Below, piece by piece: positions 10,833-21,630 of a DNA stretch of 64,000 nucleotides (within the stretch, counting starts at the first letter, position 1; each line of letters opens with the position of its first letter). The position numbers and the translations under genes were made by a program. The DNA comes from Prinsepia uniflora (Eukaryota; Streptophyta; Magnoliopsida; Rosales; Rosaceae). The stretch is taken from positions 61,206,416 to 61,270,415 of the forward strand of contig CM064871.1 of the NCBI GenBank assembly GCA_032719365.1, given 5' to 3'. Under the pieces are notes generated by a model. The model ran no database searches. It had not been told where the DNA came from and saw only the letters and a program-made list of their open reading frames with translations.

Positions 10833-13737
10833 TGAAACGACCCGTCCCAAATTCCTAGATTAGATTAGTGACTAATCACGATTAGTGAGGTTAATCCGTG
10901 ATTAGTAGGGCGAAATCGGACGAACGATGCGAAATGACCGTTTTGCCCTTCGTCGTGGCAAAACGTTGACTTTTCGTTCGGGCGGTCAAATGAACTTTGA
11001 CCGATGACCGTGACGTTGTTCGTGACATCACGAGTTCATAGACAGGTGGCACGTTCAATTCCGACGTTCGAAGAGGAAGTTATGACTTTCGGAAGTTTAG
11101 GGGCATTTTGGTAATTTTAGTTAAAAAGGGCCAAATAGTTGACTTTTTGACCGGGATGTCCGATGGCCGAGGGCCAAGAACCATTACGTAGATAAGGACG
11201 ATACGAATCCATAGACAGGCGGCACGTCGAATTCGGACGTTTGACGGCGAAGTTACGGTTCACGGAAGTTTCAGGGTACTATTCATGATGACACGTTTTA
11301 CGAGGACCATTTGTCTTTAGTGGGGCCAGTTACTTTTCTGCAACCAATGGATGAGTGACAAGTGTCACCCATCCACTGGCTACCATTCCATATACATGCA
11401 TCCATCCATATAACCATGCACCCATTTCTCCATGTTTACCCAATTGAACCCGATCCCATTTCTTCCCAAAATCCTTACCCTTGACCCTATGATCATGGAT
11501 GAGAGGCAGCGAGTGAGCTGAGGACAGAGTAGATGATGGTGGCCGGCCAGGACGGCGCCGCCGTGGACGGCGGCCATGGACTCGAACCAAACTGCCCGGT
11601 TAGACCCCATTTCTTCCATTTTTTGATTTATTCTTAATGGGCTGTATTGGGTGATTGGGAGATGATTAGGGAGTTTCTAGGGACATTTTAGGATGGTTTG
11701 GAGGGTGGTTCACGGCGGAGGAAGGATGGAAGGTGGCCGGGAAAAACAGGGACCGTGGGGGGTGATTTTTATGGATCGATTTAGGAGGTTTTGATTAGTT
11801 TGGTTAATTGGAATAGATTGGAAAGGAGAAAATAGGATTTTTAGGATTGAAATGGGACAAAACGAACGAGATTTGAGGGAGGAACCAGGCCGGACCGGTC
11901 ACGACGGTCCAGGAGAACCAGTGAACCGACCAGACCCGGTTCGATCGTTGAGGACGATGCACTGTTCACCGGCGCGTGAGCCCACGCGCAAGGGCCTTTG
12001 GGCGGCGAGTGGCAGCGCGTGGTGGGGTTTTTGGGGATGTGTCCAACATACAAAATCTTCTATTCGATGTAACGAACATTTTGGGACTGGTTTCGTGTCA
12101 ATCGGAAGGTTTAGGATCGGTTTAAAAATAGTTAAAAGTTCGGGAAAATTACGGGGTTTTGGTAGGAGGTTAATTAAGTAGTTAATAACCCTCTAAATGA
12201 ATTTGGACAGGTTTGGGAATCCTGAGGCGACGTTTGACCCAGGAGACGGTTATGGCACGCGTATCGAGGCGCGGCTTCAGACGGTGAAAGTGATCGGCTC
12301 GGGAGAGCCTATGGCACGCAAATCGAGGAGGCAGCTCGGACGATCTGTGAGTGGACCTTGTTTTCTAAATTGGTGCATGCATAAATGTTTATTATATGTT
12401 TTAAATACTTTTTTGTGATGCCATGAGTGCATTTGGATGTGTGGTTACGTATAGGCACGTATTTCGAGGTTTCGGCCCTATACGGTTCCTATACGGGGCT
12501 GTATGTCTTTATTGGTCTAAATGAAATGGTTTTGGATTTCCAAATGGATTATGAATATGATTTTATGATGTTGATTTGGATGCTTGTGAATTATATGGTT
12601 TCATGTATTTCGAGGCGATTTACGTGCCTGCACGTAAATCGAGGTTTTTCGGTTTTACACTGATTTTCCATTCTTGTGGTTTTGGATATGATTTCATGAA
12701 ATGATTTTGGATTTGAAAAGGTAATTCTCAGACTTGAGGTCCATTTGATTTACGGAATCGGGCTGGAGGCCCAGTTGGTTTACGATTCGGACTTGAGGTC
12801 CAGTTTCTATGTGGATTCGGGCCTAGGGCCCAATTATGTATTACAAATGGTTTTTATGGTTCATGACGGTTTATGGGAACCGGCATGAACCCTTGAAAAG
12901 GATCTTATGGTTCATGACGGCTTATGGGGGCCGGGCATGAATCCTTGAAAGGTTTCAAGAATGATTTCAAAAGGTTTTTCATATTACATCCTTTATATAT
13001 GATTGTCTCCTCCGGGGAGGGTCGTTGGCCTGGGTGGACCCCAGAGTAGTCACGGAGCACTGACTGAGTGGAGTCGTCCCCCAGTTGGGTTCCTTACTCT
13101 CAGGATGGGCATGGTTCGTTACCTCCAGGGAGGGTCATTGATCTACGAACATTGACTTGGGTGGACCCTGGAGAGACTTGGGTTTGAGACCCCGGTTAGC
13201 ACACGTGTAGCTCTATTTTACCGTGACAGGTGGATATGAATATAAGGGATAAACATGATTTAAATTGGTTTGGGAAATTATGTTTTATGATGATAAATGG
13301 TTTTGGGCTGAGATCCCATATATGTTTACTATGTTATGGTTTTCTGTAAATGGTTTTGGGCAGGAGCCGTAGAACTTGTATTTATAGAATTTGGGGCTGA
13401 GACCCTAATTATGGTTGTTTAAACTTATGTGTTTGGATAAATGGTTTTACTATGCATGCATGCTTTTTAGTGAAGTGTATAAAGGTCTTTGATGAAATGT
13501 TTTTATAAATTCTTTATTTTTGTCCACACGCAGTCTTTCTGTTTTTAATACCCTTCAGGTTGGATACGGTGTGGACTGTAGCAGAGATTGAGATATCACA
13601 TACCTCCTCCGGATCCTGGCGTACTCTGATAGCCCGGGAGGGCAAAGGTTGGAAGTATCCCTTGTCTGACACTCCGTGTCAGACGGGAGCAGGGTCATCC
13701 CGCGTTAATCCCTGGGGGATTGGGATGGGTCCTGTCA
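10833..13737 (+). mobile_element. Solo Tekay-type LTR (2905 bp), duplication GATC
   Basis: It starts TGAAACGACCCGTCCC and ends GGGTCCTGTCA. The flanks share GATC (10829-10832 and 13738-13741). Ty3 elements usually make 5 bp, so either this is a 4-bp event or one outer base has changed. Landmarks are the tandem U3 modules (10960-11280), a palindrome at 11349-11374, GTGAGTGGAC at about 12349 and GTCCACACGC at about 13523. No primer site follows the right end. Confidence 0.82.
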
Positions 13738-13741
13738 GATC

Positions 13742-14554
13742 GGTCCACCTCTGGATCCAATCACAAGTACCACACTCCTGGTAACTTGTCAAATTAATCA
13801 CCTACTAGGGCTATCACAAACCCGGCTGCCCGCTGCAGCCCCATCATCCTGACCGATCCCTCACTCTCGACTCTGAAGAGTCGTCATACTCCGATACTGG
13901 GGTCCAACCAACCAATAACCACACTGTAAGGATCTCATCCTCCCGTAACTCTATGGCTCCCAGCCGCTGGCCTCCACAAGAACTGGCCGTATTCTGGGTC
14001 CAATAATGCACAAGCGCTACGTACGCAATCGTATCCTATTGCGTCACACCACAACTACTCCGGCATCTCCTGCCAGTCGACATCCTGGAATGATTTGACA
14101 CACCGAAACATGGCAACACATGCCAAATAGAATAGCACGTTCCTATTCCCAACCGTCATGACTGTAGTCGTACAGAGTCATTGTAAATTGGGCGACCCTA
14201 ACCTCTAACCACCACTGGTATTAATCCATACATCCTCTATCTGACACGACCCTACCGTTGAGCGGTCACGACTCTCAAGTCGTCATACGGTCTTTACTGA
14301 TCCACTGGATCACATTTCCAGTAACACTACGGCTCCAAGTCGTTAGGTTCACACGAATACTGATCCTCCTTGGAATCAATCATCGAAACACGTGGCATTA
14401 GATGCCAATCGAACCTCACCGGGATAACACCTCCAAACACCATCTAACTAAGGTTCGATTCTACCGAATCCTCGTACTAATACCCAAACTATCAGGTAGA
14501 TGGCGGGCTGTTACGACCTTAGAGACATCACATCCTCGACTTGCTCGTACTCCA
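13742..14554 (-). other. Non-coding leader of the derivative, right part
   Basis: This is the stretch immediately inside the primer site of the minus-strand element. It shares phrases such as AACCCGGCTG and CTGACCGA with the leader at about 55740-56040, so these leaders belong to one family. I see no coding potential. Confidence 0.55.
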
Positions 14555-14567
14555 CGCTCTGATACCA
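14555..14567 (-). other. Primer binding site, tRNA-iMet type
   Basis: On the minus strand this reads TGGTATCAGAGCG, complementary to the 3' end of plant initiator tRNA-Met. It starts three bases inside the LTR end. It fixes the element's orientation. Confidence 0.85.
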
Positions 14568-14570
14568 ACA

Positions 14571-17115
14571 TGTCAGGACCTGTCTCAAATCCCCTAGGAT
14601 TAACGTGGGACGCGCCAGATCCTGTCTGACACGAAGTGTCAGACCAGAGAAAATTCCGTCTCTAGCCCTCACCGGGGCTTCCAGAGTACGCCAGGATCGT
14701 TGGAGAAGGAGTGTGATGCCTCGTCTCTGCTAGCCCACATTCGCTATCAACCTGAAGGGCATTAAAATATCAAAAGTCGTGAGTAGACAAAATAAACATT
14801 TCATTAAAACATTTTCACATAAAGACCTTTATGCCCTTCATTAAAAGCATATGCATGCATTCGAAAACCATTTATCAACACGTTCATAAACCAATTGAAA
14901 ACATTTTCAAAACCTTTCAAAGGTTCATGCCCAATCCCCATAAACTGTCATGAACCATAAATCCATTTACGGGTTCCCGACCCAAAATCACAAAAACCCG
15001 TAAATCCATACATGTGGGTACTCAGCCCAAGACCATTCTCAGTGAAATACCAAAACATACAATACGAGGTCTCCGCCCCAAATCACTTTTCGTAAACCAC
15101 ATATGTATCAATATACGTATAACCCATCCGCGACACTTCCGAGAAGATGCCAACTCGGGGCACACAGCCCCTAGGGAACACATCCCCGATACATGTCACG
15201 ATATCATCTCTATACTAGTGTGCACACTACTCGGGGTCTCACTCCGAGTCTTCTCCCAGGAATTCTCCATCTGGGAGGCTCTATCTTCGGACCTAGTCCG
15301 ATCATCTCTCCGAAATCTAGTCCGGGACCACATCATAACTCATAACTCCCACTCCTGGAACGGGATCCCTATGGGGATACCCATTCTGGTCTGTGGATCG
15401 TGACTCTCCATGTCGACGTATGGAGGAGACCATATAATCATATGGAGGGTTCATATTCATTTTCCAAATACTTTCTTCCTCAAAACATTTCTCAATTGGG
15501 TCTCATACCTGATTCACCTCAACAGGATTCCTCGAATCCGATTCAAATCCATTTCACAGGCCTCAGCCTAAATCCACAGTTTAATAGGGTCTCATGCCAG
15601 AATTCTCATTTCATAAACCGAACTGGGACTCAAGCCTGATTTCACAATCAACTGGGCATCAAGCCCGATACCACAGCTAACTGGTCCCTAAGCCCGAAAC
15701 CACAAAGCAACGGGGCATCAAGCCCGATATTACAGTCAAATGGGCCTCCAGCCCGATATTACAACCAAATGGGCCTCAAGCCCGGATCATAAATCAACGG
15801 GACACTAGGTCCGACCGTATATCTCAAATGGAACCTCGGTCCGATTCCTCGTCAAATTAAATGGACTCCAAATCCGAGAGTTCGTAAATCAAATGGGTCT
15901 CGTGCCTGATTTCATATTTCCAAATCCAAAATCCATTCATCAAACCATCATTTAAAACGTAGTACACAAAGGTACGACATAAAGCCGAAAACCTTGAAAA
16001 ATGTGCAAATATGTCGATCCTAAGCTACCACAATCAAATGCACTCATGGGATGACAAAACATATATTAAAACACTTATAAAACATTTATGCATGCATCAA
16101 GTTTGAAAGAAAGGTCCACTCACAGACCGTTCGAAGCCGCGCCTCGATACGCATGCCAAAACGTCTTCCCGGACCAATCGTCGGCTCCATGATTCCCGAA
16201 CCTGTCCAAATTAATTTAGAGGGTTACTAACTACTTATATAACCCCTCACTAAAGCCTCGTAATTTTCTGGAATTTTTAACTATTTTTAAACACGAACCT
16301 AAACCTTCAAACAACCCGAACTATATCGAAACGATGTTCGATTGACACGAAACCAGTCCCAAAATGTTCGTTACATCAAATAGATGATTTGACATATTGA
16401 ACACTTCCCCAAATTCTGTGCCACGCGTCGTCATGCGCCCAAGGAGTGGCCTGCGTGTAGGCCTCACGCGCCAGCGACTGTTCATCTTCTCCAGCGACTG
16501 AACCGGTCCAGACCAGCCGGTTCTGTTCAGGACCTGCAACTGGACCAGCGTGACCAGTCCAGGCCTCTCCAATTCTAAATTTTCATCCAATCTTCTCTTT
16601 TTCAATCCTAAACTTCCTATTTTGATGTTTCCTATTTATTCCTATGAAAAGAATTAACCAAAAACACCTCAAATCCATGGTTTGATTTTGAACCTCACGG
16701 CACAAACTTCCCATTTCCCTCCCACGGCCTCTCAGCCGTCCAACCACCCTCAAAACTGTCCTAAAACCTTCCTAGCAACCCACTAATCCTTATCCAAACA
16801 TCCAAAACAAACCATAATGTAAAAATCGAATTAAAAAGGAAGAATGGGAAAATTAAGTACCTTCTCGGGTTTATGGCCGCCGTCCACGGCAGCGTTGCTG
16901 CCTGCCTGCCACCATCACCATCCAGCACTCCTCTCACTCTCAGGGTCTCACAACCAAGATCATAGGGTAAGGGTTTTGATTTGGGGTTGGATGGGAGATC
17001 GGGTTTGTTTGGAAATGGGCAGAAATGATCGATGAGAAGGGAAGGTGAGATGCATGAATTGTTTGGGCTGGGAAATGGATGAGGGTGACACTTGTCACTC
17101 ATCCATTGGGGTTAA
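14571..17115 (-). mobile_element. 5' (right) LTR of the derivative, truncated at its U3 start
   Basis: It begins (plus strand) TGTCAGGACC next to the primer site and shows the family order: CGTCTCTGCT block, GTGAGTAGAC, TGCATGCAT, then GGGCNTCNAGCCC repeats (15640-15800) and GTCCACTCAC at about 16117. It stops just after the palindrome at 17077-17104, so the outer several hundred bases that would end in TTACA are missing. A GC-rich minus-strand frame at 16321-16605 is LTR sequence. Confidence 0.75.
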
Positions 17116-18724
17116 ATACATAAAGATTAGTTGAAAGCTCAGACTACATTTTTTGAGAAAATCATTTTTCTAATTATATTTAATGAGAGCGAGTCATGTT
17201 AATGGTGTTGGTAAGTGTGCGACAACTGTAGTATCATTCAGGTACAGACGTTGTCGCTGGTTACAACTACTGCAAAGCTTGAGGCATGTTCTGGGTCTAG
17301 GAAAGGTGAGGCAACATGTGGTGGAAATGAATGAATGGATGGAGTTTGATTTACTCGGCCCTTAGTGATCGAAGATGAATCTACCACCATTTCGGAACAT
17401 CAAATACTCGCTAGGCTTAATGTGGGAGAGTTGCGTCAAGTGGAAATTTTTGTTAAAATGTTGTTCCATGAGAATGCAAGCTAAAAGTGATGTTTGAGCT
17501 TAGTGAAAAAGTGTAAGGATTTAGAGAATGCCAATTTCAGACAGACGGTATTTGAGAAATTAATAAAGAAAGAGATGTTGGAAGTGCAGAAAGAACTGAA
17601 GAAGCCTAGGGGAAAGGCTTAAGAGTCCAACTGTCGGCCCAAGCAATGATTTTGTATTTAGCCCACCTTTTGGAGACTGGTGTTCCAAGACTTCCCCAAA
17701 TGTCCAAGAAGAACCAATGGTGACGGGAATGTTGAATTAAATGATGCGAAGACAGCTGACAATGGGTCGGCAGAAGATGCCAAGGTTTCAAAGGGGAGTA
17801 CATATTGAAGAAGAAGCAGCAAACAATTTCAAATTAGGGGATGATAGTTGGAGATCAAGAGCCAAAAGCTAACAGGTGTTCAAGTGTGGGTGGAGAAGCA
17901 AAAACTGCAACAAGGGTCGAAAAGGATAAAGTGGAAGATGATACACAAGAAGTGGATTGTACAGAGGTGTTGAAATGTGCTAAGGAGGAAACTGGAGTAT
18001 ATGTTGTGAAAGGTGCCTCAATTGAGATGCGTCATATTGTTTCGGGAGGAGAAGTTGTGAAGGGCTGAATTGTGATTCCAAGGGGGGTTAATTCTAGCTA
18101 AGGTGGCAAGGCGCTATTGAAGAAACATGCTTCCAAATTGAAGGCTGTCTTGAAAAAAAAAATCAACGTCAAACATGATTGTGGAGAAGACAGTAAAAGC
18201 TCAAATTAGGTCCCAAGTCTCATAAGACTGTCATTAGCATAATTGACAGTGGAGATGGTCAAATGAGGACATTGCACATTTTGCAGAGGAGCTAAAGTGA
18301 TATGATCTCGTCATCTGAAATTCCCACAAATGATGTGGCGATAATGTTAAGTTCATCAAAGAATGGGCCACAAAGCCCGAGTAAGTGAATTGGTGTTGAA
18401 TTTGGTCTATTAGGCTGAAACCAAGAAAAACTTCGTATTTCGGTCTGCCAAATCCCTCCTACGTCAAACTTCAATTGTTGTTATAATGTTTGTGTATTGT
18501 GGAACTAAATGGATGCAGATGTGAAATGGATTTGGAGATTCAACATGTTCGATTGGATTTTTTCGAGACGTTGTTTGACATATATGGGTGGCTAACAGGT
18601 AAGATTAGATATTTAACCTTGAATTACTTATTCAGTTTTTTCACACGAAATGAACTTCACTACTTACGTAATTTAAACGTATTGCAACACTAGGAGGTGT
18701 CCTTGTATCTGAGAGGAAGAGGTA
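17116..18724 (+). pseudogene. Degenerate coding-like stretch, family uncertain
   Basis: Plus-strand frames broken by many stops give lysine- and glutamate-rich, coiled-coil-like peptides, for example LEVQKELKKP near 17580 and a frame at 17841-18068. The character suits an old transposon protein. It lies just beyond the element that cuts the DUF1985-like fragment at 5571, so it may be the other half of the same source. That link is inferred from position and strand only. No catalytic motif was recognised. Confidence 0.3.
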
Positions 18725-18729
18725 GTTTG

Positions 18730-21248
18730 TGTAACAACCCGTCCCGGAATCCGGGAGTAGATTAGTGGATAATGACGGATGATTTCGACCGATGCGAGAT
18801 TAATAGGTGATTAGTTGGGTGATTTCGACCGATGCGAAATGACGATTTTTCCCCTGGAATTGGGCGAATGGTTGACTTTTGGTTCGAGCTGTCAAACGGA
18901 CTCTGGGCAGTGACTGAGAAGTAGTTCAGGATGTCACGAGTTCATAGACAGGTGGCACGTCCAATTTCGATAGTCGAGGAAGAAGTTATGATGTTTGGAA
19001 GTTCAGGGGTATGCTGGTAATTTGGTTTTAAAAGGGGAAAACTGTTGACTTTTCATACGACATAGTTTTTTCATGCATTTCGAGGATCGTTAGGTAGGTC
19101 TCGATCCCCTGTGTATAACGACAAGCGACATGCGTCAATTGGAGTTTATACGACAACGTTACGAGTCTATGAACATGAGGGGCAAAATGGTAATTTGTGG
19201 AATAAGGGTAAAATGGTAATTTGTGGAATAAGGGTAAAATGGTCATTGTGATGCATTGGGATATGTGCCCAGTTAATTTTGGACATGTGGCTGCCTTGGG
19301 GAATGGGTCCACGGAGATGGGGACACCTGGCCCTCTTTGGATGGTTGTGGAATCATCTCTCACCGCCTACAAATGTTTTAAATATTTTGGCACGGGTTAG
19401 GTTAAATTGGAAAAACAGAGTGCAAAATAGAGGTGCAAAGTGAGACCGTGAACCAATCCCTCATCCCTGACTCGTGATGTGTGAAGGAAGGTGGAAGGGA
19501 AGTTCAGAGAATGGCGGTGGTGGCACGGTGGTGCACGGCGGTGAAGGTAAGGCCCAAAACTGTGGATTGCCTTGTTGAATTCGAAATGGGCATTGGAATT
19601 TTAGTCACTATTGATCCAATTGGTTGCTAAGGTGATGTTCGGGAGGTTGCTAGGAATGGATCGAGCTTGGAATCGGGGTCATTTCCTTTTCTCCAATCCC
19701 GGGCCTCAGTAAAAAATCATTAAAATCCATCATTGAAAACCAATGAAACCATCGAGTTATCATCGAAATCCAAAACACAATTGAAATCCATTTCAACCAA
19801 TCGAACCTGCTGGATCTATCCGGGTCTTTAAACTCAATAATAATCCGAATCTTTAAACTCAATCCAAGCCTCAATATAATCCGAGTCTTTAAACTTCCGA
19901 GTCTTTAAACTCAATAGGCCTACGGGGGAAATCATAATATCCGAGTCTTTAAACTCTCGAGTCTTTAAAATCAATCCGGGTCTTTAAACCCAATTCAGGC
20001 CTGCCCCCGTCCCAATCATATTCGGGTCTTTAAACACAATAACCAGATCCAGCAAATCCAATCCAAAACTATTTTAAAACTATTTCCAAATCCATGTCCA
20101 AATCCGAATTCGAAATCACAATTTCGAATCCCAAGCCGAATCCGAAACCATCATTCTGAATCCAAATCCAGAATCTGGAAATCATATCCATAATCCATTT
20201 CCAAATCCGAATCTGAAATCATCATTCTGTAAGCCGGCATCCGGAATCATCATTTCGAACCCAAATCCAGAAATCTCATTTCAAGCTCCAAAACCAAATC
20301 CCGAATCATCATTTCCGAACTCCAGTTCCAAAACCCGAAATCACATTTTTCAAAATTCCTTTTATGAATAGGGCTTCAAGCCTGAAATCACTTTTCCCGA
20401 AATCCATTATAAATTATTAAAATCAAATCATAATTCAAATCCCAAAATCAAATCATCAAAACCATCATCAAACCATAGCAGAAAACTATATCTCGTAAAA
20501 CGTGCAATTCCGTAAATATCTCGAAATACGTGCAAAACCGTAAATCATCAAGATCATATCATAAACATAGAAATCACATATAGAAAACATATAAAACATT
20601 TATGCATGCATCATAAGTTCAAAAGCAAACTCCACTCACGGACCATTTGCATCGTTTCCTCGATACGAGTGCAAATACGCTTTTTCGGCTAAACCACTAT
20701 CACTGGCTTTCCCAAACCTATCCAAATCCCATAATAAGGTCATTAACTACTTCAAAATGTTTATACTTAAGCCTCATAATTTTCCTGAATTTTTAACTAT
20801 TTTTAAATGAGCCCTAAAACCTTCAAACATCTCAAAACATATCGAAACGATGTCCGATCGACGGTTTTTATTATCTCGAAAATGAACTGATTTGTGAATG
20901 CATGCATAGGTTTTTAAATGGAGGGTATAAATGTCTTTTCTTATAAACGGTTTTCTATACTTATCCTTGATTTTTGTCCACTCACAGTCTTTTATGTTTT
21001 CGATACCCTCCAGGTTTGATGCAGTGCGGGCTGTTGTTAGAGAGACGGAAACATCACACGCGCGATCCATAGTAAGTTCTGCGCACTCTGGGAAGTCCGG
21101 AAGTTTTTGGACGGTTCACTTGGAAATCCCTTGTCTGCTTACGTGTTACATGGAGGTTGGACGTCGGTTTAGCCCTCATGTCGCATAAAAGTTAGACGGT
21201 AGCATGGTTTATCCCTTAATCCCGGGGGATTGGGGGTAGGTCGTGTCA
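18730..21248 (+). mobile_element. Solo Tekay-type LTR (2519 bp) with inverted core, duplication GTTTG
   Basis: It starts TGTAACAACCCGTCCC and ends GGTCGTGTCA, with a perfect 5-bp duplication GTTTG at 18725-18729 and 21249-21253. The outer parts run in plus orientation (U3 blocks at 18840-19260; GTCCACTCACAG at about 20979). The middle, about 19677-20862, reads in the minus orientation of the family. No primer site or internal domain follows. Confidence 0.9.
19677..20862 (-). repeat. Inverted LTR core inside the solo LTR
   Basis: Plus-strand text from AATCCCGGGCCTCAG through the GAGTCTTTAAACTC repeats (about 19820-20040) to TATCGAAACGATGTCCGATC runs in the same order as in the minus-strand LTR at 42790-43975. 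The flanks of this LTR run the other way. The borders are estimates from similarity, within about 20 bp. Confidence 0.8.
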
Positions 21249-21253
21249 GTTTG

Positions 21254-21630
21254 AGAACTCGGATTTCTATTGCAAAACATGGACGACAACTGGTATGTGG
21301 TTTTAGGTAATATTAGCAAATGGTGAATTAAGAAGACATTATACTACTGCTTTTGCACTTGTGATAATTTGACTCAAATGAATTGGTGTGTTTGTTACCG
21401 TGTTATGAACAATGATATCTTGAAGATGTGAACGCTCCATTACCATCGTCAGTAGAACGAACAACAATTTTAAGGAAATAAAATTACGATTTTGCCCTAC
21501 GGGTCAAAAGGTTGACTTTTTGACTTAGATAAATTCTGGGCAAACGGTGAGCACTGTTGCGTAGGCCTCAGCATCCTGAGTCTATAGACGGGTTGTATAT
21601 TGAAATTGGAGGTCGAATGGTTTTAATATG
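21254..21630. other. Host sequence and a small plus-oriented LTR fragment
   Basis: About 21254-21470 continues the degenerate DNA left of the solo LTR. About 21471-21630 carries LTR phrases in plus orientation (GATTTTGCCC, GTTGACTTTTT, GAGTCTATAGACGGG), so it is a scrap of a U3 region. It adjoins the minus-oriented LTR at 21631. Confidence 0.5.

Larger units (their letters stand above)
5572..17115 (-). mobile_element. Coding-free Tekay-type derivative (LARD-like), split by two solo LTRs
   Basis: Related LTR copies lie at the left (5572-6086 continuing 9137-9777) and the right (14571-17115). Reading on the minus strand, the right LTR ends ...TCCTGACA and is followed after two bases by TGGTATCAGAGCG, a tRNA-iMet primer site, so the right LTR is the 5' LTR. 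With the two inserted solo LTRs removed, only about 1.9 kb remains between them, and it encodes no gag or pol. The copy is therefore a non-autonomous or internally deleted relative of the chromoviruses nearby. Both LTRs are truncated, so no target duplication can be read; it entered the DUF1985-like remnant at 5571. Confidence 0.75.

Noticed and set aside
15014..15403. A 129-residue frame repeated as a protein also seen at 9271-9456
   Set aside because: The repetition comes from the two LTR copies. No start context, motif or homology supports a gene.
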